A stretch of DNA of 64,000 bases from Agrobacterium larrymoorei (GCF_030819275.1 NZ_JAUTBL010000002.1:2664501-2728500); one strand, 5' to 3'. Shown: positions 29,194-41,438, counted from the stretch's first letter. The notes: generated by a model not told the origin, from the letters alone. Program-made: numbers and translations.

Positions 29194-32190
29194 TTACTCT
29201 CCCAACGCGTCTTCGAGGAACGCAGCAAGCTGCGCCAGATGCTTGGACATCAGGCCGGTCGCCGGAGAGGCGGCAGCCGGACGGCCCGTGTAACGGACCT
29301 TCTGGTACTTGGCGTCGATATGCGCCAGAACCCATTCGAGATACGGGTCGATGAAGGACCACGCGCCCATATTCTTCGGCTCTTCCTGGCACCAGACCAT
29401 CTCCGCATTGCGGAAGCGCGACAGCTCGTTGATGAGCGCCTTGGCCGGGAACGGATAGAGCTGTTCGATACGCAGCAGGTAGACATCGTCGACACCGCGC
29501 TTCTCGCGCTCTTCCAGAAGATCGTAATAGACCTTGCCGGTGCAGAGCACGACGCGACGGATCTTGGAATCCTTCTGCAGCTTGATCGGACCGTCCTTGA
29601 TGACTTCCGCATCGTCCCACAGCAGACGGTGGAAGGAGGACTCGCCTGCCATTTCCGTCAGCGAAGAGGTTGCGCGCTTGTGGCGCAGCAGGGACTTCGG
29701 CGTCATCATGATCAGCGGCTTGCGGAAGTCGCGCTTCACCTGACGGCGCAGAATGTGGAAGTAGTTGGCGGGCGTGGTGCAGTTGGCAACCTGCATGTTG
29801 TCTTCGGCGCAAAGCTGGAGGAAACGCTCCAGACGCGCAGAGGAGTGCTCCGGACCCTGCCCCTCATAGCCATGCGGCAGAAGGCAGACGAGACCGGACA
29901 TGCGAAGCCACTTGCGTTCTCCAGACGAAATGAACTGGTCGAACACCACCTGCGCACCGTTGGCGAAGTCGCCGAACTGGGCTTCCCAGAGGGTCAGCGC
30001 AGTCGGACGGGCCAGCGAGTAACCGTATTCGAAACCGAGAACGGCTTCTTCCGACAGCATCGAGTTGATGACTTCGTAACGGGCCTGGGTCGGCGACAGG
30101 TTCGCCAGCGGGATGTAACGCTCTTCGGTCTCCTGATCGTAGAGAACCGAGTGACGCTGCGAGAAGGTGCCGCGTTCGCAATCCTGACCGGACAGACGGA
30201 TCTTGTGGCCATCGACGGCAAGCGAACCGAAGGCAAGCGCTTCAGCCATCGCCCAGTCGATCCCTTCGCCGGTCTCGATCATCTGCGACCGGTTTTCCAT
30301 GAAACGCTGGATCGTGCGGTGGGCGTTGAAGCCTTCCGGAATGGTCGACAGCTTCTTGCCGATTTCCTTCAGCTGCTTCATCGGCACGCCCGTCTTGCCG
30401 CGACGCTGCTCATCGGCATTGTCGGCGGCGCGCAGACCCGACCACTGACCGTCCAGCCAGTCGGCCTTGTTCGGCTTGTAGCTCTGACCGGCTTCGAATT
30501 CCTGCTCCAGATGGCCGCGCCAGTCGGCCTTCATCTTTTCGAATTCGCCTTCGTTCATCAGCCCTTCGGCGATGAGGCGGTCGGCATAGATGCGGGCAAC
30601 GGTCTTGTGACCGCGGATGACCTTGTACATCTTCGGCTGCGTGAACGCTGGCTCGTCGCCTTCGTTATGGCCGAAGCGGCGGTAGCAGAACATGTCGATG
30701 ACGACAGGCTTGTGGAACTTCATGCGATATTCGGTCGCGATCTTGGCCGCATAGACCACCGCTTCCGGATCGTCGCCATTGACGTGGAAGATCGGCGCTT
30801 CGATCATCTTGGCAACGTCGGACGGATAGGGCGACGAGCGCGAGAAGGCCGGGTTCGTCGTAAAGCCGATCTGGTTGTTGATGATGAAGTGCATGGTGCC
30901 GGCAACGCGGTGGCCGCGAAGACCGGACAGTCCGAGAATTTCGGCAACCACGCCCTGGCCTGCAAAGGCAGCATCGCCGTGCAGCAGCAGCGGCAGAACC
31001 TTGGCGCGCTCGGACAGCGGAATGGTGTCGCCATCCCAGACCTTGGCGAGCTGGTCCTGCTTGGCGCGAGCCTTGCCCATGACCACGGGGTTGACGATTT
31101 CCAGATGCGACGGGTTGGCCGTGAGCGACAGATGAACCTTGTTGCCGTCGAATTCACGGTCGGACGAGGCACCGAGGTGGTACTTCACGTCGCCCGAACC
31201 TTCGACATCGTCCGGCTTGAAGGAGCCGCCCTTGAACTCGTGGAACACGGCGCGGTGCGGCTTGCCCATGACGTTGGTCAGAACGTTCAGACGGCCACGG
31301 TGAGCCATGCCGAGAACGACTTCTTCCAGACCGTCCTGGCCGCCACGCTTGATGATCTGTTCCAGCGCCGGGATCAGCGATTCACCGCCGTCGAGGCCGA
31401 AACGCTTGGTGCCCTTGAAGCGCACGTCGAGGAACTGCTCGTAGCCTTCGGCTTCGACGAGCTTCGACAGGATCGCCTTCTTGCCTTCGGCGGTGAAGGC
31501 AACGCCCTTGTCGGCACCTTCGATGCGCTCCTGGATCCAGCCCTTTTCGTCGGGGTTGGACATGTGCATGAACTCGACGCCGATGGTGGAGCAGTAGGTG
31601 CGCTCCAGAATATCGATCATTTCGCGCACGGTCGCGTATTCGAGGCCGAGCACGTTATCGATGAAAATCTTGCGGTCGTAGTCGCTCTCTTCGAAGCCAT
31701 AGGACTTCGGAGACAGCTCATTATAATCTTCGACCGCACTTGCAATGCCGAGCGGATCGAGCTTGGCATGCAGGTGGCCGCGCATGCGGTAGGCGCGGAT
31801 CATCATGATGGCGCGAACGCTGTCACGGGTCGCCTGCAGCACTTCGGCTTCGCTGACGGGCTTGCCGGTCTCAGCGCCCTTGGCTTCGGCCTTGGCCTGA
31901 ACCTTCTTCTCGATGGCCTTTTCGACCGTCGCCCAGTTGCCGTCGAGTGCGGAAATCAGATCGCCGCCAGCCGGGATCGGCCAGTTGGCGCGCTTCCAGG
32001 AGGCGCCCTTGGCCGCCTTCTTCACATCGTCAGGATTGTCGGACAGACCCTTGAAGAAACTCTGCCACTCAGGCGATACTGAGGAGGGGTCCTCTTCGTA
32101 CCGGGCATAGAGCTGCTCGATATAGGCCGCATTCGCGCCGTCGAGAAACGACGTGATCTGAAACTGCTCGTTGGCTTCTTGCCTTGCCAT
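29194..32190 (-). CDS. sucA: 2-oxoglutarate dehydrogenase E1 component
   Basis: A 998-residue thiamine-diphosphate enzyme that decarboxylates 2-oxoglutarate and succinylates SucB. Visible elements are the E2-binding N-terminal region ('FLDGANAAYIEQLYARYEED'), 'MAHRGRLNVLTNVMGKP', the TPP/Mg segment 'GDAAFAGQGVVAEIL', the family block 'HFIINNQIGFTT', and 'LPHGYEGQGPEHSSARLERF' toward the C terminus. I chose the ATG at 32190 because the product then begins MARQEANEQF, the start I recall for rhizobial SucA; an upstream in-frame ATG at 32241 would include a hairpin and non-conserved residues. It lies 259 bp after sucD. Confidence 0.97.
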   Translation of the reverse strand: MARQEANEQFQITSFLDGANAAYIEQLYARYEEDPSSVSPEWQSFFKGLSDNPDDVKKAAKGASWKRANWPIPAGGDLISALDGNWATVEKAIEKKVQAKAEAKGAETGKPVSEAEVLQATRDSVRAIMMIRAYRMRGHLHAKLDPLGIASAVEDYNELSPKSYGFEESDYDRKIFIDNVLGLEYATVREMIDILERTYCSTIGVEFMHMSNPDEKGWIQERIEGADKGVAFTAEGKKAILSKLVEAEGYEQFLDVRFKGTKRFGLDGGESLIPALEQIIKRGGQDGLEEVVLGMAHRGRLNVLTNVMGKPHRAVFHEFKGGSFKPDDVEGSGDVKYHLGASSDREFDGNKVHLSLTANPSHLEIVNPVVMGKARAKQDQLAKVWDGDTIPLSERAKVLPLLLHGDAAFAGQGVVAEILGLSGLRGHRVAGTMHFIINNQIGFTTNPAFSRSSPYPSDVAKMIEAPIFHVNGDDPEAVVYAAKIATEYRMKFHKPVVIDMFCYRRFGHNEGDEPAFTQPKMYKVIRGHKTVARIYADRLIAEGLMNEGEFEKMKADWRGHLEQEFEAGQSYKPNKADWLDGQWSGLRAADNADEQRRGKTGVPMKQLKEIGKKLSTIPEGFNAHRTIQRFMENRSQMIETGEGIDWAMAEALAFGSLAVDGHKIRLSGQDCERGTFSQRHSVLYDQETEERYIPLANLSPTQARYEVINSMLSEEAVLGFEYGYSLARPTALTLWEAQFGDFANGAQVVFDQFISSGERKWLRMSGLVCLLPHGYEGQGPEHSSARLERFLQLCAEDNMQVANCTTPANYFHILRRQVKRDFRKPLIMMTPKSLLRHKRATSSLTEMAGESSFHRLLWDDAEVIKDGPIKLQKDSKIRRVVLCTGKVYYDLLEEREKRGVDDVYLLRIEQLYPFPAKALINELSRFRNAEMVWCQEEPKNMGAWSFIDPYLEWVLAHIDAKYQKVRYTGRPAAASPATGLMSKHLAQLAAFLEDALGE

Positions 32191-32199
32191 TGTTTTTTC

Positions 32200-32217
32200 G
32201 CGGACGTGATCGTCCGC
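32200..32217 (-). promoter_or_regulatory. Small hairpin just upstream of the sucA start codon
   Basis: GCGGACG and CGTCCGC (32200-32206 and 32211-32217) form a perfect 7-bp stem with a four-base loop, ending about ten bases before the sucA ATG. It would sit next to the ribosome-binding region of the mRNA, where no strong Shine-Dalgarno is seen. A role in translation control is only a guess. Confidence 0.4.
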
Positions 32218-32399
32218 CTCCTCAATCCCGTTGATGGTCATTCGCGACCGGTCGCTTGCATTCTTGCCGCTTGAGCATCGCCGGACTCTTCGAAAGAAAA
32301 TGCCGACCTATTCTCAAGTCTTTGTTTCCCGGTGCTGAACGGTGGAACCGCTCTATGCCTTCACGGAAACGACGTCACGTCTCTATCTTCATGCAGCTT

Positions 32400-32430
32400 C
32401 GGGCAGGCCGCCGTTTCCAGCCCCTGCCCG
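32400..32430 (-). terminator. Hairpin after sucD, possible attenuator or processing site
   Basis: CGGGCAGG (32400-32407) pairs with CCTGCCCG (32423-32430), about 20 bp after the sucD stop. No T run follows, so it may stabilise the sucCD transcript rather than stop transcription. The 259-bp sucD-sucA gap could also hold a promoter for sucAB, but I could not assign one. Confidence 0.45.
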
Positions 32431-32449
32431 CTGCCAGATTGTGTCGATC

Positions 32450-33352
32450 TCAGCCCTTGAGGACTTCGACCAGCGTCTTGCCAAGGCGTGCCGGAGAGGG
32501 CGAAACCTTGATGCCCGCTGCTTCCATGGCAGCGATCTTCGATTCTGCATCGCCCTTGCCGCCTGAAACGACAGCACCGGCGTGGCCCATGGTACGGCCC
32601 TTCGGCGCGGTACGACCGGCAATGAAGCCAGCCATCGGCTTCTTGCGGCCCTTCTTGGCTTCGTCGATCAGGAACTGGGCTGCATCTTCTTCAGCCGAGC
32701 CGCCGATTTCGCCGATCATGATGATCGAGGTCGTGGCTTCGTCTGCGAGGAACATTTCCAGCACGTCGATGAATTCGGTGCCCTTGACCGGGTCGCCGCC
32801 GATACCGACAGCCGTCGTCTGGCCGAGGCCTTCATTGGATGTCTGGAACACGGCTTCATAGGTCAGCGTGCCGGAGCGCGAGACGATACCGACCGAACCC
32901 TTGCGGAAGATCGAGCCCGGCATGATGCCGATCTTGCATTCTTCCGGCGTCAGGATACCTGGGCAGTTCGGGCCAAGCAGGCGCGAGCTAGAACGGTCGA
33001 GGCGAGCCTTGACGCGAACCATGTCTGCCACCGGAATACCTTCGGTGATGCAGGTGATGAACGGGATCTCGGCGTCGATCGCTTCGATGATCGCATCAGC
33101 GGCACCTGCCGGCGGAACATAGATCACGGATGCGTCTGCACCGGTCTTTTCCTTGGCTTCGGCAACGGTTGCGAAGATCGGCAGGGTTTCGCCCTTGGAG
33201 CCGGTCCAGTTGGTGCCGCCCTTGGAAGGGTGGATACCGCCGACCATCTGCGTGCCGTAATAGGCAAGAGCCTGTTCGGTGTGGAACGTACCGGTCTTGC
33301 CGGTCAGGCCCTGCACGAGGATCTTTGTGTCTTTATTGACGAGAATGGACAT
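32450..33352 (-). CDS. sucD: Succinyl-CoA synthetase alpha subunit
   Basis: A 300-residue alpha subunit. The CoA-binding Rossmann domain is at the N terminus ('[19 protein letters not shown]'), and the phosphorylated active-site histidine is in '[18 protein letters not shown]'. '[20 protein letters not shown]' is another family block. With SucC it makes succinate and ATP or GTP from succinyl-CoA. It lies 19 bp after sucC. Confidence 0.97.
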   Translation of the reverse strand: MSILVNKDTKILVQGLTGKTGTFHTEQALAYYGTQMVGGIHPSKGGTNWTGSKGETLPIFATVAEAKEKTGADASVIYVPPAGAADAIIEAIDAEIPFITCITEGIPVADMVRVKARLDRSSSRLLGPNCPGILTPEECKIGIMPGSIFRKGSVGIVSRSGTLTYEAVFQTSNEGLGQTTAVGIGGDPVKGTEFIDVLEMFLADEATTSIIMIGEIGGSAEEDAAQFLIDEAKKGRKKPMAGFIAGRTAPKGRTMGHAGAVVSGGKGDAESKIAAMEAAGIKVSPSPARLGKTLVEVLKG

Positions 33353-33371
33353 TAATCAGGATCCTTAAAAA

Positions 33372-34565
<1,194 letters not shown>

Positions 34566-34597
34566 GGGTTATTCCCTGTTTGCAGCCAGAAAGGCGA

Positions 34598-35665
<1,068 letters not shown>

Positions 35666-35704
35666 TCAGAGCAAGGTTTTTCAATCGTTTAGATGCAAAA
35701 ATTC

Positions 35705-35718
35705 TTACGTAAACGTAA
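35705..35718. promoter_or_regulatory. Palindromic operator candidate upstream of mdh-suc
   Basis: TTACGT-AA-ACGTAA is a perfect inverted repeat, 145 bp before the mdh start in the zapE-mdh gap. The same core occurs at 41368-41383 upstream of sdhC. The form resembles operators described for the MerR-family regulator LiuR, which is from memory and not verified. Confidence 0.6.
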
Positions 35719-35732
35719 TATATTATGTCATT

Positions 35733-35757
35733 AAAGCGTCACGCTACATGACGCTTT
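35733..35757 (-). terminator. Hairpin overlapping the zapE stop codon
   Basis: AAAGCGTCA (35733-35741) pairs perfectly with TGACGCTTT (35749-35757). The stem contains the zapE stop codon. On the minus strand it is followed by TTTAATG, a weak T run, so it is a plausible terminator for zapE that separates it from the mdh promoter. Confidence 0.5.
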
Positions 35758-36902
35758 TCGTTGTGCAGCGCGAGATAGTCGGCGCTGCGCATCTCAAACA
35801 GTCGCGAGGCCGTGCGATCAAACTCGAAACCTTCGGTGCCCTTTCTGGTTCCCAGAAGCTCCTCCGGCATGGCCGCGGCGGACGCGAAGAGCCGAACGGT
35901 GTGATCGTAAAGCGCATCGATCAGGATAATGAAACGCTTGGTCTCATTACGGCGGTCCGCGCTCAGCATCGGGATATGGTCTATGAGGACGGTATCGAAA
36001 CGGTCGGCAATGGCCAGAAAATCGGACGCGCCGAGCGGCTTTTCGCAAAGATCGCGGAAGGTGAAGCGCGCCACCCTTCCTGCTGCGCGCGGTACGATAA
36101 TGGAGCGCCCCTTCATCTCGATTTCCACCGGCCCGACGCTCTGTCCGGCGGTCAGATGATGCCAGGCCATGTCCATCGCCTGGTCGGCAGCGCCATCGAG
36201 CGGCGTCACGTAGACGGGCAGGCTCTTCACCTTCTCCATGCGGTAGTCGATCGGGCTATCGAGCGAAACGACTTCGACATTCTCTTTCAGGAGATCGATG
36301 AAGGGCAGGAAGAGACCGCGATTGAGGCCGTCCTTATAGAGATTGTCCGGCACGACATTGGAGGTCGTGACCAGCGTACAGCCATTGGCGAAGAGCTCGG
36401 TGAAGAGCCTTGCCAGGATCATCGCGTCGGCAATGTCGGTCACGGTGAATTCGTCGAAGCAGAGCAGTTCGGCTTCGACAAGCAATTGCGCGGCGACCGG
36501 CGGAATGGGGTCGGCCTGCTTGGTCTGGCCGCTCTTCAGCTTCTGCCGATGGGCGTGCACACGATTATGCACATCGGCCATGAATTCATGGAAATGGCAG
36601 CGGCGCTTTTTCTCCACCGGCGCCATCTGGAAGAACATGTCCATCAGCATCGTCTTGCCGCGCCCGACGCTGCCATGGACATATAGCCCTTTGACGGACG
36701 GCGAAGAGGCGGCCTTGCGGGCGAACATCCAGCCAAGCGCGCTCTTCTTCTTGGCGGGCTTGCGCAGTTTCAGGTCGGAGAGGATTCTGTCGAGATGGGC
36801 CGCAACGCCGAGTTGGGCGGCATCGGCCTTCAACTCGCCGGACGCCGTCAATGCGTTGAGTTGCTCAACGACACTATGGTTATAGTCCGGCACTCGCTGC
36901 AT
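35739..36902 (-). CDS. zapE: Cell division protein ZapE (AFG1-like ATPase)
   Basis: A 387-residue AAA-type ATPase with Walker A 'VHGSVGRGKTMLMDMFF', Walker B 'LLCFDEFTVTDIADAMIL', and 'RCHFHEFMADVHNRVH' between them. In Escherichia coli ZapE acts at the Z ring late in division; mitochondrial AFG1/LACE1 relatives handle respiratory-chain proteins, so its position between the TCA operons may be functional or chance. The start has no strong ribosome-binding site. The gene lies 64 bp after the Omp19-like gene on the same strand. Confidence 0.93.
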   Translation of the reverse strand: MQRVPDYNHSVVEQLNALTASGELKADAAQLGVAAHLDRILSDLKLRKPAKKKSALGWMFARKAASSPSVKGLYVHGSVGRGKTMLMDMFFQMAPVEKKRRCHFHEFMADVHNRVHAHRQKLKSGQTKQADPIPPVAAQLLVEAELLCFDEFTVTDIADAMILARLFTELFANGCTLVTTSNVVPDNLYKDGLNRGLFLPFIDLLKENVEVVSLDSPIDYRMEKVKSLPVYVTPLDGAADQAMDMAWHHLTAGQSVGPVEIEMKGRSIIVPRAAGRVARFTFRDLCEKPLGASDFLAIADRFDTVLIDHIPMLSADRRNETKRFIILIDALYDHTVRLFASAAAMPEELLGTRKGTEGFEFDRTASRLFEMRSADYLALHNEKRHVA

Positions 36903-36966
36903 GGAGAAAGACCCCGCGCGCGAAGCGCACGTCGCTCGAAGCGGACGCGCGCTCCCCGTCGATCTG

Positions 36967-37500
36967 TTATCGGCTGAGACTCAGAGGCTGGCCGTTATTG
37001 GTCGTACCGTCGTAACGGGCATCGGAGGTCTTGTAGACGCGACCGATCGTATCGCCAGCACGGTTCTTGAACTGGACCATCTTGCCCGAGACTTCCCAGG
37101 AGCCCATGGACGTCAGGTCGCCGGTGCAACCGCGCGTGCCGCCACGAGAGCCGCTGCCGAGATTGGTGAGCGTCAGGAACATGTCGCAATTGGCGCCGCC
37201 ATTGGACACACGCCAGTTGCCGACCATCGATTCCTTGGTCACATCCAGAGCCGTCGTCGGAGCACCCGCTGCGATATTGGCGCTGCCGGGCGGCGTTGCC
37301 GTCGGAGCGGTCGGGAACTGGGAAGAACCACCGGGAGGAGGAAGCGCGCCGGACTGGACGGATGGAACAGGCTGCGCCTGAAGCGGCGGCGTGTAGCCCG
37401 GACCCGCGTTCGAATTGCTGCTGTAATCGTAAGAGGTACGCTGGCAACCGGCGAGGCCGATAACGACCGCAAGGCCCGTCACCACATATCTAACTTGCAT
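36967..37500 (-). CDS. Omp19/Inh-family outer-membrane lipoprotein
   Basis: A 177-residue lipoprotein. The signal peptide ends in the lipobox 'VVIGLAGCQ' with Cys at about residue 20. A proline-rich linker (about 25-85) follows, then a C-terminal beta-barrel domain with '[17 protein letters not shown]', a second Cys in '[13 protein letters not shown]' and an ending of the form 'GQPLSLSR'. This layout matches Brucella Omp19 and the AprI/Inh protease-inhibitor family. In Brucella the protein inhibits proteases, but the role here is unknown. GGAG six bases before the ATG supports the start. Confidence 0.87.
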   Translation of the reverse strand: MQVRYVVTGLAVVIGLAGCQRTSYDYSSNSNAGPGYTPPLQAQPVPSVQSGALPPPGGSSQFPTAPTATPPGSANIAAGAPTTALDVTKESMVGNWRVSNGGANCDMFLTLTNLGSGSRGGTRGCTGDLTSMGSWEVSGKMVQFKNRAGDTIGRVYKTSDARYDGTTNNGQPLSLSR

Positions 37501-37651
37501 CTCAAGCTCCCGATTCTCGTCGCTTCGGAAAATTCATGGTTACACAAAGCGGCTGAATTATTACCAAAGCCTTAGCTAAGGCAAGACGCGGCAACGATAA
37601 TTGCCATTTCAACGGCATTTTAGGAAAATTCTTCGCCGCTTCGCGACAAAG

Positions 37652-37676
37652 AAGCCGCGACCTGTGGCCGCGGCTT
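37652..37676 (-). terminator. Terminator of sdhCDAB
   Basis: AAGCCGCG (37652-37659) pairs perfectly with CGCGGCTT (37669-37676), followed on the minus strand by CTTTG. It lies about 29 bp after the sdhB stop. Confidence 0.8.
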
Positions 37677-37704
37677 GTCAACGTTGTGAGCGATCAAGCG
37701 TTCA

Positions 37705-38484
37705 TCAGACGCGACGCTCGACCATCATCTTCTTGATCTCGGCAATCGCCTTGGCAGGGTTCAGACCCTTGGGGCAGGCTTGCGCGCAGTTCATGATGGT
37801 GTGGCAGCGATACAGGCGGAAAGGGTCTTCGAGGTTGTCGAGACGCTCGCCCGTTGCTTCGTCGCGGCTGTCGATCAGCCAGCGATAGGCCTGCAGCAGA
37901 ACGGCTGGACCAAGATAACGGTCGCCATTCCACCAATAGCTGGGACAGGAGGTGGAGCAGCAGGCGCACAGGATGCACTCGTAAAGACCATCCAGCTTCA
38001 GGCGGTCTTCGTGGCTCTGCTTCCATTCCTTGGCAGGTGGCGGAGACACCGTCTTCAGCCATGGCTCGATGGAGCGGTGCTGTGCGTAGAAGTTCGACAG
38101 ATCCGGCACCAGATCCTTGACCACCGGCATATGCGGCAGAGGATAGACCTTCACCGTGCCGTTGATCTCTTCCATGCCCTTGGTGCAGGCCAGCGTATTC
38201 GTGCCGTCGATATTCATCGCGCAGGAACCGCAAATGCCTTCGCGACAGGAACGGCGAAGCGTCAGCGTCGGATCGATCTTGTTCTTGATGTACAAAAGCG
38301 CATCGAGAACCATCGGGCCGCAATCATCGATATCGATGTAATAGGTATCGATACGTGGGTTCTGGCCGTCGTCAGGGTTCCAGCGGTAGATCCGGTATTC
38401 GCGAACATTCTTCGCGCCTGCCGGCTTCGGCCAGACCTTGCCTTCGGTCATCTGAGAGTTTTTGGGGAGAGCAAGTTCAACCAT
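37705..38484 (-). CDS. sdhB: Succinate dehydrogenase iron-sulfur subunit
   Basis: A 259-residue iron-sulfur protein. The [2Fe-2S] cysteines are in '[16 protein letters not shown]' and the later C; the [4Fe-4S] and [3Fe-4S] ligands are in '[16 protein letters not shown]' and '[14 protein letters not shown]'. It passes electrons from SdhA to the quinone site. The ATG at 38484 has GAGAGG eight bases upstream; an in-frame TTG two codons earlier is less likely. It ends the operon and is followed by a terminator. Confidence 0.97.
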   Translation of the reverse strand: MVELALPKNSQMTEGKVWPKPAGAKNVREYRIYRWNPDDGQNPRIDTYYIDIDDCGPMVLDALLYIKNKIDPTLTLRRSCREGICGSCAMNIDGTNTLACTKGMEEINGTVKVYPLPHMPVVKDLVPDLSNFYAQHRSIEPWLKTVSPPPAKEWKQSHEDRLKLDGLYECILCACCSTSCPSYWWNGDRYLGPAVLLQAYRWLIDSRDEATGERLDNLEDPFRLYRCHTIMNCAQACPKGLNPAKAIAEIKKMMVERRV

Positions 38485-38501
38485 GTCCAATACCTCTCAA
38501 A

Positions 38502-40343
38502 TCAATAGACGCGGGCTTTTGGCTCGATCTTTTTGGGATCGATGCCATCGGCGATGAGTTCGGTGTGAACCGGACGGTAGTCGAGCTTGACGTCGCCCGC
38601 TTCGCTGACCCAGGCCAGCGTGTGCTTGCGCCAGTTGACGTCGTCGCGGCCGGCGAACGGACCATCGGTATAGTCCTCGCGTGCGTGCGAGCCGCGGCTT
38701 TCCTTGCGGGCTTCCGCGCCGTAGACCGTGGTGATGGCGTTGGCCATCAGGTTTTCCAGTTCCAGCGTTTCCACCAGATCGGAATTCCACACCATCGAAC
38801 GGTCGGTCACCTTCACATCCGGAAGTTCCTTCCAGATGGCGGAGAGACGCTGGCAGCCATTGGCAAGCGATTCCTGCGTGCGGAACACGGCGGCGTCTTC
38901 CTGCATGGCACGCTGCATCTTGTCGCGAAGCACCGCCGTCGGTGTGCTGCCATTGGCGTTGCGCAGGCGGTCGAAGCGATCCATGATCTTGTCGCAGGCG
39001 ACCGTGTTGAGCGCCGGAACCGGCTCGTCGCGGTTGATGACCTGGGCCGCGCGGATAGCAGCGGCGCGACCGAAGACCACAAGGTCGATCAGCGAGTTGG
39101 AGCCGAGACGGTTTGCACCGTGAACCGAGGCGCAGCCTGCTTCGCCCACGGCCATCAGGCCAGGTGCGATGCGACCGGGGTTTTCGCTATCGGCGTTCAG
39201 CACTTCGCCCCAATAGTTGGTCGGAATGCCGCCCATATTGTAGTGAACGGTCGGCAGAACCGGGATCGGCTCGCGCGTCACGTCCACGCCTGCGAAGATC
39301 TTGGCGCTTTCGGAAATGCCCGGAAGACGCTCATGCAGAACCGCCGGATCGAGGTGATCCAGGTGCAGGAAGATGTGGTCCTTGTTCTTGCCCACACCTC
39401 GGCCTTCGCGGATTTCCATGGTCATGCAGCGGGACACGACGTCACGCGATGCAAGATCCTTGGCCGATGGCGCATAGCGCTCCATGAAGCGCTCGCCCTC
39501 GGAGTTGACGAGATAGCCGCCTTCGCCGCGTGCGCCTTCAGTGATCAGGCAGCCCGCGCCGTAAATGCCGGTCGGGTGGAACTGAACGAATTCCATGTCC
39601 TGAAGCGGAAGGCCGGCACGTGCGATCATGCCGCCGCCATCGCCCGTGCAGGTATGCGCGGAGGTGGCGGAGAAATAGGCGCGGCCGTAACCGCCGGTCG
39701 CCAGAACGACCATCTTGGCGGCGAAACGGTGAATGGTGCCGTCGTCGAGGTTCCAGGCAACGACGCCGGTGCAACGGCCGTCATCCGACATGATGAGGTC
39801 GAGCGCGAAATACTCGATGAAGAATTCGGCATTGTTGCGCAGCGACTGGCCATAAAGCGTGTGCAGAATGGCGTGGCCGGTACGGTCGGCGGCAGCGCAG
39901 GTGCGCTGTACCGGCGGGCCTTCGCCATAGTTCTGCATGTGGCCGCCGAACGGGCGCTGGTAGATCTTGCCTTCGGCGTTACGCGAGAAGGGCACGCCGT
40001 AATGCTCGAGCTCATAGACCGCCTTTGGCGCTTCCATGGCGAGATACTGCATGGCGTCCACGTCGCCGAGCCAGTCGGAACCCTTGACGGTGTCGTAAAG
40101 GTGCCACTGCCAACAGTCGGGCGTCATGTTGACGAGCGAGGCGGCAATGCCACCCTGCGCCGCAACGGTGTGCGAACGGGTTGGGAAAACCTTGGTGATG
40201 CAGGCGGTCTTGAAGCCCTGCTCGGCCATGCCGAGCGTGGCGCGCAGACCAGCGCCGCCGGCACCCACGACGATAACGTCATAAGAGTGGTCGACGTAAG
40301 TATAGGCCTTGCCGTTCTGGGAGGGTGAACTGTTCGATGCCAT
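38502..40343 (-). CDS. sdhA: Succinate dehydrogenase flavoprotein subunit
   Basis: A 613-residue flavoprotein. The FAD-binding '[20 protein letters not shown]' is at the N terminus. The histidine for covalent FAD is in '[16 protein letters not shown]'. Other family blocks are '[16 protein letters not shown]' and '[20 protein letters not shown]'. It oxidises succinate to fumarate. It lies six bases after sdhD and 17 bp before sdhB. Confidence 0.98.
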   Translation of the reverse strand: MASNSSPSQNGKAYTYVDHSYDVIVVGAGGAGLRATLGMAEQGFKTACITKVFPTRSHTVAAQGGIAASLVNMTPDCWQWHLYDTVKGSDWLGDVDAMQYLAMEAPKAVYELEHYGVPFSRNAEGKIYQRPFGGHMQNYGEGPPVQRTCAAADRTGHAILHTLYGQSLRNNAEFFIEYFALDLIMSDDGRCTGVVAWNLDDGTIHRFAAKMVVLATGGYGRAYFSATSAHTCTGDGGGMIARAGLPLQDMEFVQFHPTGIYGAGCLITEGARGEGGYLVNSEGERFMERYAPSAKDLASRDVVSRCMTMEIREGRGVGKNKDHIFLHLDHLDPAVLHERLPGISESAKIFAGVDVTREPIPVLPTVHYNMGGIPTNYWGEVLNADSENPGRIAPGLMAVGEAGCASVHGANRLGSNSLIDLVVFGRAAAIRAAQVINRDEPVPALNTVACDKIMDRFDRLRNANGSTPTAVLRDKMQRAMQEDAAVFRTQESLANGCQRLSAIWKELPDVKVTDRSMVWNSDLVETLELENLMANAITTVYGAEARKESRGSHAREDYTDGPFAGRDDVNWRKHTLAWVSEAGDVKLDYRPVHTELIADGIDPKKIEPKARVY

Positions 40344-40349
40344 GACGGA

Positions 40350-40730
40350 TTATCCTGCGAATGCGATTTTCAGAACGGCGAAGAGACAGAGACCGCCGAC
40401 GGCCACCGCGAAGAAGGTGTTCAGCATCAGAAGAACCAGCTTCGGAACTTCCGCATGCACATAGTCCTCGATGATGACCTGCATGCCGAGCTTCATGTGA
40501 ATGAGGCCGGAAACGACGACGAGCGCCATGATCACTGCAACGAGCGGGTTCGACAGAGCCGAAACGACAACCTCATAGGGTGCGCCGCCATACATGACCA
40601 GAAAACCGACGAAGAAGATCAGAAGCGGCACGTTGGCAACGGCCGTCACGCGCTGGCGCCAAAAATGCTCGGTGCCTTCCTTGGCGGAGCCGAGACCGCG
40701 AACCTTGCCGAGAGGGGTGCGCATATCCAT
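40350..40730 (-). CDS. sdhD: Succinate dehydrogenase membrane anchor subunit
   Basis: A 126-residue anchor with three membrane helices. The N-terminal '[20 protein letters not shown]' and '[17 protein letters not shown]', and '[15 protein letters not shown]' between helices 2 and 3, match alphaproteobacterial SdhD. With SdhC it binds haem b and ubiquinone. It lies 12 bp after sdhC and 6 bp before sdhA. Confidence 0.94.
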   Translation of the reverse strand: MDMRTPLGKVRGLGSAKEGTEHFWRQRVTAVANVPLLIFFVGFLVMYGGAPYEVVVSALSNPLVAVIMALVVVSGLIHMKLGMQVIIEDYVHAEVPKLVLLMLNTFFAVAVGGLCLFAVLKIAFAG

Positions 40731-40742
40731 GATGTTATCTCC

Positions 40743-41135
40743 TTAGCGCACGATCAGGGCGACAACCCAGATCAGCGCGGTCAGACAGATCGAAACGACG
40801 AAAGACGCCTTGGCGAGCTTCGTGGTAAAATGCTTCTCGAAACCATGGCCGAGATCCCACATGAAGTGGCGAAGTCCGCCGAGCATGTGGTGAACCAGCG
40901 CCCAGGTATAGCCGATCAGGATCAGCTTGCCGATCAGCGAGCTCATGGCCCATTGGACCCAGGCATAAGCGTCGACGCCAGAGGCGGTCGCAATCAGCCA
41001 CCAGGCAACCAGAAGCGTGCCGAAATATAACGCGCCGCCCGTAATGCGGTGCACGATGGACGCAACCATCGTCGGAATGAGCTTGTAGACTTGAAGATGC
41101 GGCGACAAAGGCCGATTGTTTGTCGTGTTCGCCAT
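40743..41135 (-). CDS. sdhC: Succinate dehydrogenase cytochrome b556 subunit
   Basis: A 130-residue membrane subunit with three helices. 'RPLSPHLQVYKLIPTMVASI' and 'HRITGGALYFGTLLVAWWL' are the quinone-site region of SdhC, and 'HHMLGGLRHFMWDLGHGFE' carries the haem-ligand histidine. The ATG at 41135 has GAGG five bases upstream; a longer open frame upstream is not conserved. It is the first gene of sdhCDAB. Confidence 0.95.
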   Translation of the reverse strand: MANTTNNRPLSPHLQVYKLIPTMVASIVHRITGGALYFGTLLVAWWLIATASGVDAYAWVQWAMSSLIGKLILIGYTWALVHHMLGGLRHFMWDLGHGFEKHFTTKLAKASFVVSICLTALIWVVALIVR

Positions 41136-41438
41136 ATGAACCTCACGGCGTTTCCTGGCGCCGATGATAGCCGGGCGCCCCCAAACAACGCACATGACGA
41201 AAGAATGTGCATTGCACCAAGCGCGACCTTTAATCGCACGAGGCCATCCCGACAAGTACAATCGGCGACCGTTTTGAATTTAATCGATTGTGATCTAGAA
41301 ATTCCATGCGATTCTCTGGATCGAAAATAAAATGTCGAGCGTTTCCAAACGTCAACTTTCTAATTAATTTACGTAAACGTAAAACAAGAACCGCCTTTCC
41401 GATCAAACGGGAAGCTTAAAAACTGGATGGAGAAGATC
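41136..41438. promoter_or_regulatory. Divergent promoter region of sdhCDAB and a small secreted-protein gene, with palindrome
   Basis: No gene is seen in these ~300 bp. At 41368-41383 is the perfect inverted repeat TTTACGT-AA-ACGTAAA, matching the mdh upstream palindrome over 14 bp. It is 233 bp from sdhC and about 55 bp from the plus-strand gene, so it may control either. The surrounding sequence is AT-rich. Confidence 0.55.

Noticed and set aside
28750..32082. A 1110-codon open frame on the plus strand opposite sucA and sucB
   Set aside because: It is the mirror of two certain genes. GC-rich third positions leave few stops in this frame, and the translation has no recognisable fold or start signal.
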